DNA from: JAJRAN01 sp963827135
GTDB lineage: Archaea > Thermoplasmatota > Thermoplasmata > Methanomassiliicoccales > UBA472
Direction: 5' to 3'
Assembly (NCBI GenBank): GCA_963827135.1
Contig: CAWGZX010000005.1
Coordinates: forward strand, 620,001 to 684,000
DNA: 64,000 bases
Below are positions 49,499-58,691 of the stretch, piece after piece. The translations under genes were made by a program, and so were the position numbers. Position 1 is the stretch's first letter. The number at the start of each line of letters is the position of its first letter. The notes under the pieces are model-generated. The model saw only the letters and a list, made by a program, of their open reading frames with translations, was not told where the DNA came from and ran no database searches.

Positions 49499-49933
49499 AT
49501 GCTAGTCAAAGGGTTTGAGATGACGGTCATCGAGGCCAAGAGGTTCTCCAAGGCGGGCGAAAAGGTCAACAATGTTAGGGTTGACCACAACAGCACGGTA
49601 GCCCAGATAGTGAGGGGAGCGGAATCCACCGCAGTTATCGATTATCGCTTCACCACCAACTACGTTGGCTTGGGCTACATCAAGATCGAGGGTCAGGTCA
49701 CGGTCACGGGAGAGGTCGATGCGCTCATGGAGGAATGGAGCAAGAAGAACTCCATGCCTCCAGAGTGGGCGAATCTAGTCCACAACACCGTCGTCCCGAA
49801 CTGCATCCCTACCGCTCTGCTGGTCGCACGGGACATCAGGCTCCCACCGCCGGTGCCGATGCCCCACATCAACATCCAGCAGCCCCCACCAGCTAAGAAG
49901 CCTGGGGACTACAGGGGACCAGAGGTCGCCTGA
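49499..49933 (+). CDS. Conserved hypothetical protein, possibly SecB-like fold
   Basis: A 144-residue soluble protein. The alternating hydrophobic strands (IDYRFTTNYVGLGYIKIEG, VTVTGEV), then a helix WANLVHNTVVPNC and a DIRLPPPVPMP tail resemble the order in SecB-type chaperone folds, where a helix after the sheet is followed by a proline-rich LPP loop. This is a weak fold-level guess. The end is Pro-rich and charged. It starts at ATG 49499 or 49520. It lies alone, between tRNA-Phe and the convergent coiled-coil ATPase gene. Confidence 0.6.
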   Translation: MLVKGFEMTVIEAKRFSKAGEKVNNVRVDHNSTVAQIVRGAESTAVIDYRFTTNYVGLGYIKIEGQVTVTGEVDALMEEWSKKNSMPPEWANLVHNTVVPNCIPTALLVARDIRLPPPVPMPHINIQQPPPAKKPGDYRGPEVA

Positions 49934-49982
49934 TCGTCCGATCTCATTCCTCTGAAGCCGACGACCTCGATTCGAGCCCCGC

Positions 49983-51935
49983 TCACCTGATATGGTCCAG
50001 CGAGAACGACCCGATGCTGAGCCCATGCTTGCCTACGGTATACCGTATATACGACCTGGATTGGACGTCGCTGATGCCTTGGATGGAGAAGAAGCTCTTC
50101 AGCTGGTCCAACTTGAAGTCCACCATGCCGTCCATGATCGACCCTAGCATCTGGATCTCCTGCTCGCCGTGCATGCCCTTCTCGATGACGTACATGCTGA
50201 CCCCGCCGTCGCGCTTGCGTCGTCCGCAGAACGGGCTCAGGAAGCGGAATGCTACGTTGGGGTCGGAATAGGCGACCAGCGTCGAGACCGAGCGGAACGC
50301 TAGGCGATAGTACTTGTGGTTCTCCTTGAACTCCTTGGCCACCTTGTCCGTAGCCGCCATTATGGCATCATGGTCGGTCGGCTCGTCGATGTAAATGGCA
50401 TGGGGGTCATCAACCGCCTCGCCCATGCTCCTTGAATATGAATCAATGTACTTGACCAGCCCGCGGTTCTCGTATTCCGTGTATCCGGACAGGATGGGCG
50501 CCATCTCGTCACGGATGTCCTTGGGGGTCTTGTCGGTGATGACCCAGATGCAGGGTATGCCCTTCTTCAGGCCTTCCGCCACGAACTGATCGATCATGAT
50601 CTCCTTGCCGATGAATGGAGGGCCGTGGATGAGCACGTTCGAACCGAAGGGGATGCCGCCGAGCAGCAGGTCGTCCAGCCTTGAATTGCCGGTCTTCACC
50701 TTGGCCGCATTGAACTCGATGGCCCGCTCCTCCTCGCGCCGCTCGATCTCGTTGTCGATCACGCCGGACTCGCGCAGTCGGAGCTCCTCGCTCTTGGCGT
50801 TGAGGAACTTCTCCTTGGCGATGAGCTCCTCCTCTTTCCTAGAGACCTCGGCCTTGAGCTCCTCCAAGCGCTTCTTCAGCTCCACCTCTTCCACGTTGGT
50901 GACCTCGCGCTTGGCCTCGTCCAGCTTGCGCCGCTCCCCGGCGATGAGCTTGTCGCGGTAGTCCAGGTCCTCCTCCCTGCGGAGGAGCTCCTGCTCCTTG
51001 TAGCCCACGACCTCCTTGATCTTGCGCAGCTCGTCGTCGCGCTCGCGCACTTCGATCTTGAGCCTGGTGATCTCCTCCTCCATGAGGAGCATGCGCTTCT
51101 CCTTGAGCTGGACGTCCCTGAGCTTCATCTCAAGCTCCTTGCCGGCCTGGGTGCTGTTCATCCTGGAGAACTTCAGCTCGTCCTCCTTCTGCTGCTCCTC
51201 CAGGCTCTTGCGCTTCAGCTCCTCTGCCAGGTACTCGACCTTGGCCTTGTAGTCCTTCTCCTTCTCTCGGAACTCGTTCTCCTTCTGGCGCAGCTCGGCC
51301 TGGAACCTCTCCTCCAGCTCGGACATGGACGAGGCTCCGACGCAGTCGCCATTGGGCATGATCGTGGACTGCTCTCTTTCCTTGGCCAGCATCCTGGCCT
51401 CTCTCTCCGCCAGCTCTATCTGCTTCTTGATGAGGGCCCGCTGGTCCTTCGGCATGGAGGCCATGGCCGACTCGATCTCCTTCTTCATGTCCCGGTTGTC
51501 GCGCAACAGGCGGTCCAGGTCCATGCGGGAGAGGGCTTCGCGCTCCCCATACTCCCTTAGCTTGTGTGCTAGAGCAGGAACGCTCTCATCCTGCAGGGGC
51601 TCGTTCGGCAGGCCGCGGCGTATAACGTCGATCACGGCCAGCTTGAGCTCGGTGAGGTCCTTCTCCCCGATCTCGCTTTTTGCCCGGGCATCGCCATCCT
51701 CCATGCCATGGGAGACGTTGGAGACGGCCTCAGTTCCCCCTCTATCGCCCTCGTTCAGCCAGCTGAGCAGATCGTCCTCCTCGCCAGTGAGCCAGCGGCG
51801 GAGGTCCGCATCTTTGGAACGGTTAAAATCATCGTCGCCTAGGTCGGCCGGGTCGGACTTGACGTCATCCAGCGACGCCACTGTCCCATCCTTCTTGGCA
51901 TTCACTGCCTTTCTGGAGATTCCCAACCCTAACAC
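49983..51935 (-). CDS. Coiled-coil / KaiC-like ATPase fusion
   Basis: 650 residues. The first 100 or so are acidic and low in structure. A long coiled coil rich in E, K, R and L fills about 165-415. The last 230 residues form a KaiC/RadA-like domain starting KTGNSRLDDLLLGGIPFGSNVLIHG. Its Walker A is GPPFIGKEIM, with Glu where Ser or Thr normally contacts magnesium, so ATP hydrolysis may be weak or lost. An AIYIDEPTDHDAI segment sits near Walker B. It starts with GTG 51935. A TATA-like run of A and T lies near 51985-51995. It resembles a fusion of the two proteins encoded at 33185-35027. Confidence 0.8.
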   Translation of the reverse strand: MLGLGISRKAVNAKKDGTVASLDDVKSDPADLGDDDFNRSKDADLRRWLTGEEDDLLSWLNEGDRGGTEAVSNVSHGMEDGDARAKSEIGEKDLTELKLAVIDVIRRGLPNEPLQDESVPALAHKLREYGEREALSRMDLDRLLRDNRDMKKEIESAMASMPKDQRALIKKQIELAEREARMLAKEREQSTIMPNGDCVGASSMSELEERFQAELRQKENEFREKEKDYKAKVEYLAEELKRKSLEEQQKEDELKFSRMNSTQAGKELEMKLRDVQLKEKRMLLMEEEITRLKIEVRERDDELRKIKEVVGYKEQELLRREEDLDYRDKLIAGERRKLDEAKREVTNVEEVELKKRLEELKAEVSRKEEELIAKEKFLNAKSEELRLRESGVIDNEIERREEERAIEFNAAKVKTGNSRLDDLLLGGIPFGSNVLIHGPPFIGKEIMIDQFVAEGLKKGIPCIWVITDKTPKDIRDEMAPILSGYTEYENRGLVKYIDSYSRSMGEAVDDPHAIYIDEPTDHDAIMAATDKVAKEFKENHKYYRLAFRSVSTLVAYSDPNVAFRFLSPFCGRRKRDGGVSMYVIEKGMHGEQEIQMLGSIMDGMVDFKLDQLKSFFSIQGISDVQSRSYIRYTVGKHGLSIGSFSLDHIR

Positions 51936-52113
51936 CCTGACCTCGAATAAGTCGGTCTATTCTATCCGAGTCCCCATGAACGTATTAAAATATTTCGCTG
52001 TGAATAGCATTCTTGATTTCGAAGCTGGCCGGGGCCTATTTACAGGATGTGATATCGAATCGGAGAGGGCTCCAGGCATGTTCGGGACGGCCCTCAATCC
52101 AGCGCAAAAAAAG

Positions 52114-52123
52114 GTTATATATC
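52114..52123 (+). promoter_or_regulatory. TATA box for the small protein at 52170
   Basis: GTTATATATC, predicting a transcript start near 52143. The 230-base gap also holds the divergent promoter of the coiled-coil ATPase gene. Confidence 0.45.
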
Positions 52124-52169
52124 GTGGATACCTCCTTACTTGAGAAACGGCCGAGGAGTGCGCTGGACG

Positions 52170-52346
52170 ATGGAGACCAAGGTTCATGTCAAGATTAGCA
52201 AGGATGGCGACATGACCTTAAGGGAGGTCTTGCGCAAGATACAGGAGATACAGGCGGAGAACCCTGACTTGGACGTTTTCTTCGACGGGGACCTCTATGC
52301 GATCTGCTCCCGCCCGCGCATAACCCCCGACAAGCCGAAGAAATGA
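52170..52346 (+). CDS. Small conserved protein (58 residues)
   Basis: An acidic-basic mixed protein, METKVHVKIS then a helix LREVLRKIQEIQAENP and a strand-turn-strand LDVFFDGDLYAICSRPR. No metal motif or membrane segment is present. The frame extends to a TTG at 52140, but the ATG at 52170 with a GGAG 12-15 bases before it gives a better start. The family is not recognised. A T6 run follows the stop. Confidence 0.6.
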   Translation: METKVHVKISKDGDMTLREVLRKIQEIQAENPDLDVFFDGDLYAICSRPRITPDKPKK

Positions 52347-52360
52347 GCCTGGAGCGCAGG

Positions 52361-52368
52361 TTTTTTCC
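52361..52368 (+). terminator. T-run terminator
   Basis: A run of six T residues 15 bases after the stop of the 58-residue protein. Confidence 0.35.
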
Positions 52369-52422
52369 TCCTATCAGGGCAAAATCGAAATACTAGGTTT
52401 CATTACCTCAATGCGGTAGAAC

Positions 52423-53484
52423 ATGGTCAAGAAATCCGACGTTCTCAAGGAGAAGGTCAAGGCCATCGACTTCGACAAGATTTCGACGGTCGCAGACCTG
52501 GTCGACGCATACAAGGACAGCTCAGTGCAGAGCAGGGCATTGGCCACCTGCGCCATAGCCTACGAGAAGGCCTTGAAGGACGAGGCGCGGCCGACGATCA
52601 TCCTCGGCCTCGCCGGTCCGCTGGTCGCGGCCGGCCTCAGGAAGGTGATCGCGGACATGGTGCGCTACGGCATAGTCGACGCCATCGTGACCATCGGCGC
52701 CATCCCCTACCAGGACTTCTACCAGGCGCGCGGCTACCACCACTGGAAGACGTCGCCCCGTACTGACGACCTCGCCCTCAGGGACCTGTTCATCGACCGC
52801 ATCTACGACACCCTGGTGGATGAGAACAAGTTCCGGGAGACCGACGCCGTCATCGGCAAGATAGCGGGCGAGCTAGAGCCTCGTGGATACTCCAGCCGCG
52901 AGTTCATGCAGATCCTGGGCAAGCGCTGCGTCAAGGACGATAACTCGATCCTCGGCAACGCCTACAAGTACGGCGTGCCCATCTTCGTCCCGGCGCTCAA
53001 CGACTCCTCGATAGGCATCGGTCTGACTGGCTTGTACGTGGAGAGGCGCAAGGCCAATAAGGACTTCATGCGCATGGACGCCATCCGCGACAACTGGGAG
53101 CTCACCCAGCTCAAGATCAACTCCGAGAAGACCGGCGTCATCTACGTGGGAGGCGGTATCCCGAAGAACTTCATCCAGCAGACCGAGGTCATCTGCGAGA
53201 CCCTGGGCCACGACAAGGGCGGCCACCACTACGCCATCCAGATCACCATGGACGCGCCGCAATGGGGCGGCCTGTCCGGCTGCACCTTCGAGGAGGCGCA
53301 GTCCTGGGGCAAGATCAACCGCGACGCCACCAAGTCCGTCGCTTACGTGGAGGCGTCCATCGGCCTCAGCCTGATGGTCGGCTACATCCTGCAGAAGAAG
53401 CTGTGGAAGGGCCGCAAGCGCCTGCAATACGACTGGGACGGCGACATGCTGAAGAGCGTGAAGCAGGTCCCGGTCAAGATCTGA
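52423..53484 (+). CDS. dys: Deoxyhypusine synthase
   Basis: A 353-residue NAD-dependent enzyme that moves the aminobutyl group of spermidine onto a lysine of aIF5A. It has the LGLAGPLVAAGLRKVIADM start of the NAD domain, a NAYKYGVPIFVPALNDSSIG stretch, VGGGIPKNF and the catalytic lysine in the SWGKI motif (EEAQSWGKI). Archaeal and eukaryotic genomes need it for hypusine formation. It stands alone with a short or absent leader. Confidence 0.96.
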   Translation: MVKKSDVLKEKVKAIDFDKISTVADLVDAYKDSSVQSRALATCAIAYEKALKDEARPTIILGLAGPLVAAGLRKVIADMVRYGIVDAIVTIGAIPYQDFYQARGYHHWKTSPRTDDLALRDLFIDRIYDTLVDENKFRETDAVIGKIAGELEPRGYSSREFMQILGKRCVKDDNSILGNAYKYGVPIFVPALNDSSIGIGLTGLYVERRKANKDFMRMDAIRDNWELTQLKINSEKTGVIYVGGGIPKNFIQQTEVICETLGHDKGGHHYAIQITMDAPQWGGLSGCTFEEAQSWGKINRDATKSVAYVEASIGLSLMVGYILQKKLWKGRKRLQYDWDGDMLKSVKQVPVKI

Positions 53485-53539
53485 GCGCGGCCCCAAGCCC
53501 CTAAATCCCTTCACCCTTCTCATTCATCCAAGGTGTGGA

Positions 53540-54088
53540 ATGACGCGTCGAACCGGAAGAGCGACCATCGCGCTATGGAACTCCTACGACCCCAACAGCT
53601 TCAGGGAGGCCCACCGCCGGGTATTGGCAAGGGCGGGGCCATTGGCCTTGGCCTTCGATTTGAACCTCGCGACCTTCGGCTTCCCCTTCCCCAAAGAGCT
53701 CTCCACCCCCCAGGAGATAGCGGATTGGGTGGCGACGACCACCTCCATCGGCGAGGACGGCTCCTATCTGAAGGAGCTGACGGCCAAGGGGCGCTTCCAG
53801 ACCTTCCCCTACATCAACCGGGGCTTCCCCCCGCAGCTGGGCGAGCTGGTGCTGACGACATGCGACGCCGAAAGCAGCAAGCAGAGGAGCGCGGACGAGG
53901 TCGTGGCCATGCTCGCCAAGGGCCAGAGCCTGTGCCTGCTCTTCGGCACCGGCCCTAAGGGCGTCCCGAAGGAGCTCCACGAGCTCGCGCCGAACCATCT
54001 GGACATCACCTTCGGAGGCCACTCGCTGGAGACTTGCACCGCGCTCGGGGCCGTGGCGGCGGTGATCGCGCACAAGTTGAGGTCTTAG
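53540..54088 (+). CDS. DUF531 family protein
   Basis: A 182-residue archaeal protein with the LWNSYDPNSFREAHRRVLARA N-terminal pattern, an AFDLNLATFGFPF strand and a C-terminal LLFGTGPKGVPKELHELA then GGHSLETCTALG. The GxGPxG loop and the terminal helix resemble SPOUT-type RNA methyltransferases, a relation that has been suggested for DUF531 but that I cannot test here. It starts at ATG 53540, behind AGGTG, 55 bases after dys. Confidence 0.87.
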   Translation: MTRRTGRATIALWNSYDPNSFREAHRRVLARAGPLALAFDLNLATFGFPFPKELSTPQEIADWVATTTSIGEDGSYLKELTAKGRFQTFPYINRGFPPQLGELVLTTCDAESSKQRSADEVVAMLAKGQSLCLLFGTGPKGVPKELHELAPNHLDITFGGHSLETCTALGAVAAVIAHKLRS

Positions 54089-54114
54089 CGTTTCGCAAGC
54101 TTTCGTCGGCCCGA

Positions 54115-55548
54115 TCAGAAGCCCAGCTCTTCCTCGCCCTTCATCTTCTTGACGTCCGAGCTCATCTCCCTGCCCATCTTGATGAACTGCATGGCCATGG
54201 ACTTGCGGAAGCGGTTTCCAGAGACGAAGAACTGCAGTTGACGCATGAACACCTTCGGGCGGACGTAGGTGCCGACCCAAAACTCGCTGAACACCTCCGA
54301 AAGCTTCTCCGGAGGTACGGACGTCTTAATGACCGATCGGTCGAACCCGTAATCGGCCCAATCCTCGCTGGTGATCAGCCCCCTCTCCTTAAGGTCAATG
54401 AACATGTCGGTGCCGGGGAACGGCACTGCCAGGCTTCCTACGACGAAGGAGCAATGGTCCGGATAGAGGTGCTTGCCGTACTCAAGAAGGGCCTCGACCG
54501 ATTCCACCGTGTCCTCGGGCAGCCCGAAGAGGAGGTACACGGAGACGAGGACATCGAGCTCCCTCTCCAGGAAATCCATCATCCTCTCCACCTCATTGAG
54601 GTCATAGCCCTTCTTGCCGAACCTCTCCCTCATGTTCGGGTCCGGCGTCTCCAGCCCGAGGACGACCTTGAACATGCCGTTCCGCTTCATCCTCGGCCAG
54701 AGGTCCTTGTATCTTGCGAACACGTCCTCCCTGGTCTCGTAGTACCAGTAGACCTTCTCCCCGCTGGCCTCGAGCGCCTCCAGGAAGCCCTCCAGTTGCT
54801 TTCGGTCGAGGAAGGAGGCGTCGTCCTGGAAGAAGAAGGTGTCATGACCGAAATTACGTTTGACCCAGAGCATTTCCTCGACGATCCTCTTCGGGTCCCT
54901 TCTCCTCGTGCCCCGATGCACCTTCCAGGTGATGCAGTGAGGGCAGCGGTACGGGCATCCTCGGGAGGAGGAGATGCCGATCATCTTATTCCCGGCCCAA
55001 TGGTACTTCTCCACCGGGAAAAGGCCCCAGGCAGGGAAAGGCAGTGAGTCCAGGTCCTCAATGGGCTCCCGGTCCGGGTTCCTGCGGACGGTTCCTTCGA
55101 CGTCCCTATAGGTCAATCCTGCGACGGTCCCTAGGTCGCCCTTTCGCTCAAGCACCTTGCATAGGTCGCTTACGGTCGACTCGGCCTCGCCTCGCACCAC
55201 GAAGTCGAGATCGGGGCAGCGCTGCAACGAGTCCGAGTCGGTGAAGGAGAAATGCGGCCCACCGGCCAGCGTCCTAAGCTGGGGACCGAGAGCCTCCTTG
55301 GACATCTTGAAAATGGTCAAGGCTCGGTCGCTGATGGGCGTCTGCCCCCCGGCTGCCACCAGGTCAGGTCCGAACTCCCTCACCCTTTCGATGATCTCCT
55401 CGAAGTCCAGGTCCTCAGCCGCGGCATCGATAACCTGGACCTCGGCACCGTCCCTGATGAGCACGGCTGCGATGTAAGCTAGCCCCAAATTCGGGGCGAG
55501 GTGCACCTGATGATGGAACATCGGGGGCTGGATAAGCGTGACCTTCAT
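54115..55548 (-). CDS. B12-binding domain radical SAM protein
   Basis: About 477 residues. An N-terminal cobalamin-binding Rossmann domain (VTLIQPPMFHHQ, GLAYIAAVLIRDGAEVQVIDAAAED, VAAGGQTPISD) is followed by a radical SAM domain with CPYRCPHC for the [4Fe-4S] cluster and a VLGLETPDPNMRERFGKKG segment. Members methylate unactivated carbons or cyclise lipids and cofactors. The substrate here is unknown. The ATG at 55548 lies behind AGGTGCTG. It is downstream of purM on the same strand. Confidence 0.92.
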   Translation of the reverse strand: MKVTLIQPPMFHHQVHLAPNLGLAYIAAVLIRDGAEVQVIDAAAEDLDFEEIIERVREFGPDLVAAGGQTPISDRALTIFKMSKEALGPQLRTLAGGPHFSFTDSDSLQRCPDLDFVVRGEAESTVSDLCKVLERKGDLGTVAGLTYRDVEGTVRRNPDREPIEDLDSLPFPAWGLFPVEKYHWAGNKMIGISSSRGCPYRCPHCITWKVHRGTRRRDPKRIVEEMLWVKRNFGHDTFFFQDDASFLDRKQLEGFLEALEASGEKVYWYYETREDVFARYKDLWPRMKRNGMFKVVLGLETPDPNMRERFGKKGYDLNEVERMMDFLERELDVLVSVYLLFGLPEDTVESVEALLEYGKHLYPDHCSFVVGSLAVPFPGTDMFIDLKERGLITSEDWADYGFDRSVIKTSVPPEKLSEVFSEFWVGTYVRPKVFMRQLQFFVSGNRFRKSMAMQFIKMGREMSSDVKKMKGEEELGF

Positions 55549-55634
55549 TGCAGCACCTTGAATGGGATGGCGATTGGAGTTACCTCCAGATAAAGGATTT
55601 TGGCCGATATTCGCGACCTCGGGGCGTTCTCGCC

Positions 55635-56645
55635 TCAATAGGAGGTGTAGTCAAGGCCGAGCTTTGAGGAGCCTACACCTTCGCCCTCGACCACCTCGCC
55701 CACGACCTTCGCCCCTTTGCCGAGGACCTTGACGGCGTCCTTGGCACTGTCCTCGCGGAGGATGATGGCGAACCCCATGCCCATGTTGAACGTCTGGTAC
55801 ATCTCCCTGTCCTCGATCCCGCCCAGCTCCTTGAGGGCCTTGAAGATGGGCTGGGGCTTGAGGGGCTTGGAGATGTCGAAGCGGACGCCCTTCTTCAGGC
55901 GGACGAAGTTGCGCAGCCCTCCCCCGGTGACGTTTACCATTCCGGTGACCTTCGTGCCCTCGAGCAGCTTGAGCACCTGGCGCACATAGATGAGGGTGGG
56001 GGTGAGGAGCTCCTCTCCCACGCTCGCGCTCAGCCCAGGCAACTTCTGGTCTAGAGGGATATCGTTCCACTCAAGGACCTTGCGCGCCAACGTCATTCCG
56101 TTGGAATGGACACCGGACGAGGGAAGGCCGATGATGGCGTCCCCGACCTCGATCTCCGCGCCTGTGACGATGCGGTCCTTCTCGACGAAGCCGAGGCAGC
56201 TTCCCGAGAGGTCTATGCCCTTGACCATCTCCGGCAGGACCGCTATCTCCCCGCCCACGATCTCGCAGTTTGACATCTTCGCCCCGGCCTGGAGCCCTAC
56301 ACCTATGGCCTCGGTGACCTCGGGGTCCGGCCGGTCCAGGGCGATGTAGTCCACAAAGGCTATCGGCTCCGCGCCCACGCAAATGGTGTCGTTGACGTTC
56401 ATCGCCATGCAGTCTATGCCGATCGTGTCCCACTTGTTCAGCGCCTCGGCGATGAGCAGCTTGGTGCCGACGCCATCGGTGCAAAGGGTCAAGGCCACAT
56501 CGCCGAAGTCGATCAAGGAAGTGAACTGGCCTTTCAGTTCCATCATGCGTCCGCGGCCAGTGCGTCTATGCCTCAGCTGTCTCACCAGGGAGGAGATGGC
56601 CTCCGACTTGGCATCGATATCCACACCGGCCTTGGCATAGGTCAT
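55635..56645 (-). CDS. purM: Phosphoribosylformylglycinamidine cyclo-ligase (AIR synthetase)
   Basis: About 336 residues starting MTYAKAGVDID. The ATP-binding PurM fold shows TDGVGTKLLIA, GIDCMAMNVND, a GAEPIAFVDYIA strand, GGEIAVLPEM, GLPSSGVHSNG and VTGGGLRNFVRL. It closes the imidazole ring in purine synthesis. The frame begins at ATG 56666, but the ATG at 56645 has AGGA at proper spacing and is the family start. No other pur gene is in the window. Confidence 0.95.
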   Translation of the reverse strand: MTYAKAGVDIDAKSEAISSLVRQLRHRRTGRGRMMELKGQFTSLIDFGDVALTLCTDGVGTKLLIAEALNKWDTIGIDCMAMNVNDTICVGAEPIAFVDYIALDRPDPEVTEAIGVGLQAGAKMSNCEIVGGEIAVLPEMVKGIDLSGSCLGFVEKDRIVTGAEIEVGDAIIGLPSSGVHSNGMTLARKVLEWNDIPLDQKLPGLSASVGEELLTPTLIYVRQVLKLLEGTKVTGMVNVTGGGLRNFVRLKKGVRFDISKPLKPQPIFKALKELGGIEDREMYQTFNMGMGFAIILREDSAKDAVKVLGKGAKVVGEVVEGEGVGSSKLGLDYTSY

Positions 56646-56704
56646 GCGGTCCTTTCGCTGGGGCATGGTACCTGGTAAACGTCCCGATTGGAAAAAACTT
56701 GCCC

Positions 56705-57004
56705 TCAGCCCTTCCTTTGGATCTCAGAGCCTTCCAAACAGTGGAAGCGCCTCTTGAAGCCGAGCTCTAGCGAGACTGGACAGTCCTTGCACAGGCATCC
56801 CTTCTTCTCCTCGATGCAGAAAGGGCTCCTCATGACCACGCAATACAACCTCTCGCCGCTGTTCTTGGCGCATTTGTTATGCGTGCTACAGTCCAGGCAC
56901 TGGCATACGTCCATCTTGGAGAGGATCCACCTGTCGAACTCCTCCTCCGACATGCCCACCAGCTCGCTCGCCCTCCTACTCGGTTTGCGTACGCATTTGG
57001 CCAT
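56705..57004 (-). CDS. DUF2769 cysteine-rich protein
   Basis: A 99-residue archaeal protein with cysteines in CQCLDC, a later C, then SPFCIEEKKGCLCKDCP and a final Cys, the DUF2769 spacing. It probably binds zinc or an Fe-S cluster. The function is unknown. GGAGG sits 8 bases before the ATG. It is divergent from rlmE with about 100 bases between the starts. Confidence 0.82.
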   Translation of the reverse strand: MAKCVRKPSRRASELVGMSEEEFDRWILSKMDVCQCLDCSTHNKCAKNSGERLYCVVMRSPFCIEEKKGCLCKDCPVSLELGFKRRFHCLEGSEIQRKG

Positions 57005-57102
57005 TGCTCATGCCTCCGGCATGTTTTCATTCCCTCTGCCCTATTTGAAACCGTCCAAATTGCTAGGCAAAGCTTTATCCTCATCAGAGGAATCGTCGAC
57101 AT

Positions 57103-57708
57103 GTGTCGAAGCGCTGGATGACGGAGAGGAGGAACGACCCCTATTCGAAGGCTGCCAAGAAGATGGACTACCGCAGCCGCGCCTCCTTCAAGCTGATCCA
57201 GGTAGACGATAAGTTCAAGATTCTGAAGAGAGGCGCGGTGGTGGCCGACCTGGGCGCCGCCCCTGGAGGGTGGCTGCAGGTAGCGGCCGAGCGCGTCGGG
57301 CCCAAGGGGAAGGTGGTGGGGGTGGATCTGCAGCCCATCGAGCCACTGGAAGGCGTCGAGACGGTGCAAGGGGACATGCGCAAGGAGGACACCGTCACGG
57401 ACATGCTAGAGGCTCTGGGAGGCAAGGCCGATGTCGTCCTCTCTGATATGAGCCCGAACATCTCCGGCAGCTATTCCATGGATCACGCTCGCTCGATCGA
57501 CCTCTGCGAGCACGCTCTGGAGTTCGCCGAGAAGGTGCTGAGGCCCGGTGGGGCGCTCGTCCTGAAGATATTCGAGGGGGACATGATGGCCGACTTCATG
57601 AAGCTGGTGAGGTCGCACTTCAAAGAGGTCAAGCTGTACGGCCCGGAAGCCTCCCGAGCCAGCAGCTCGGAGATCTACATCATCGCGCGCGACTTCATCG
57701 GCAAATGA
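57103..57708 (+). CDS. rlmE: RlmE/FtsJ-type rRNA 2'-O-methyltransferase
   Basis: A 201-residue class I methyltransferase. It has YRSRASFKL (catalytic Lys), motif I DLGAAPGGW, DMSPNISG (catalytic Asp), LVLKIFEG (Lys) and SSEIYII (Glu), giving the complete K-D-K-E tetrad. It methylates a ribose in large-subunit rRNA. The start is GTG 57103, which keeps the usual SKRWM...RNDPY N-terminus and sits at the expected transcript start. ATG 57118 is the alternative. Confidence 0.94.
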   Translation: MSKRWMTERRNDPYSKAAKKMDYRSRASFKLIQVDDKFKILKRGAVVADLGAAPGGWLQVAAERVGPKGKVVGVDLQPIEPLEGVETVQGDMRKEDTVTDMLEALGGKADVVLSDMSPNISGSYSMDHARSIDLCEHALEFAEKVLRPGGALVLKIFEGDMMADFMKLVRSHFKEVKLYGPEASRASSSEIYIIARDFIGK

Positions 57709-57794
57709 TACGATTTTCGTAGCTGCCAGAGCTTCGTCCGACGACGAGACGCAATCGGGAAACCTTTAATGCGAATGATAGGATTCGCCTTTCG

Positions 57795-58043
57795 ATGTTG
57801 ACCTACATCACCGTGACATTCAGCTCCGAGGGCGCCAAGCCCTCCAAGGTCTTCGACGCCTTGAACAACATGGGGTTCAAACCGACCACGGGCAACTACG
57901 ACGCCGTATACACCTGGGACAAGCAGGCCACGCTGGAAGACGCCATCTCCTTGGCGGACATGGTGGTCGTGACCCTGAAGGGCATGGGCGTCATGGTAAA
58001 GCTGGAGACAGTGGGCAACAACGACCACGAAGATGAGGATTAG
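57795..58043 (+). CDS. Conserved hypothetical protein (82 residues)
   Basis: A small acidic protein, probably a compact alpha/beta domain: strand LTYITVTFSS, helix KPSKVFDALNNMGF, an AVYTWDK strand, helix LEDAISLADMVVVTLK and a final strand, with an acidic Asp/Glu/His tail. The order suggests a ferredoxin-like or ACT-like fold, a visual guess only. A TATA-like CTTTAAT about 28 bases upstream suggests leaderless translation. It lies 15 bases before the FAH-family gene. Confidence 0.65.
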   Translation: MLTYITVTFSSEGAKPSKVFDALNNMGFKPTTGNYDAVYTWDKQATLEDAISLADMVVVTLKGMGVMVKLETVGNNDHEDED

Positions 58044-58058
58044 ACATCGAGTGGTGAT

Positions 58059-58685
58059 ATGCGACCTGGCAAGATCGTCTGCATCGGGCAGAACTACCAC
58101 GCCCACATAAAGGAGCTCAAGTCCGAGGTACCGAGCGAGCCAGTCATATTCCTGAAGCCAGCGAGCGCCATGATCGCCAACGGCCAGCCGATCACGCTAC
58201 CCCCCGGACTGGGAAGGATCGATTACGAGGGCGAGCTGGCTGTGACCATTGGCAAGAAGGCCAAGAACGTTACTATCCATGGAGCGCTGAAGCACGTCGA
58301 GGCGGCGGCGGTCTTCAATGACGTGACCGCGCGAGACGTCCAGTCCGTAGCGCGCAAGGCCGGGCTGCCCTGGTCCTTGGCCAAGGGCATGGACACCTTC
58401 GCTCCGATGTCCGAGCCCAAGCCGCTCTCCGAGGTCGGGGACCTTAAGGCTTTGAAGGTACAGACGCGCCTGAACGGCGAGCTGAGGCAGGACGGGAGGA
58501 CCGCGGACATGATCTTCCCTGTCGAGGAGCTCGTTGCTTACATATCCAAGTACATGGTCCTCGAGCCTGGGGACGTCATTGCGACAGGAACCCCGGAGGG
58601 AGTGGGCCCGATCAAAAACGGGGACGTGGTGGAGATCGAGATCAAAGGCGTCGGCAAACTGACCAACCCGGTCATGGCACGCTGA
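58059..58685 (+). CDS. Fumarylacetoacetate hydrolase (FAH) family protein
   Basis: A 208-residue FAH C-terminal-domain enzyme. It has the metal site in DYEGELAVTIGKKAKN, FNDVTARDVQ and the KGMDTFAPMS segment, and the C-terminal GDVIATGTPEGVGP loop. The family includes fumarylpyruvate and acylpyruvate hydrolases, oxaloacetate decarboxylase and keto-enol tautomerases. Sequence does not decide among them. GGTGAT lies just before the ATG. It probably shares a transcript with the 82-residue protein. Confidence 0.9.
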   Translation: MRPGKIVCIGQNYHAHIKELKSEVPSEPVIFLKPASAMIANGQPITLPPGLGRIDYEGELAVTIGKKAKNVTIHGALKHVEAAAVFNDVTARDVQSVARKAGLPWSLAKGMDTFAPMSEPKPLSEVGDLKALKVQTRLNGELRQDGRTADMIFPVEELVAYISKYMVLEPGDVIATGTPEGVGPIKNGDVVEIEIKGVGKLTNPVMAR

Positions 58686-58691
58686 ACTTGT

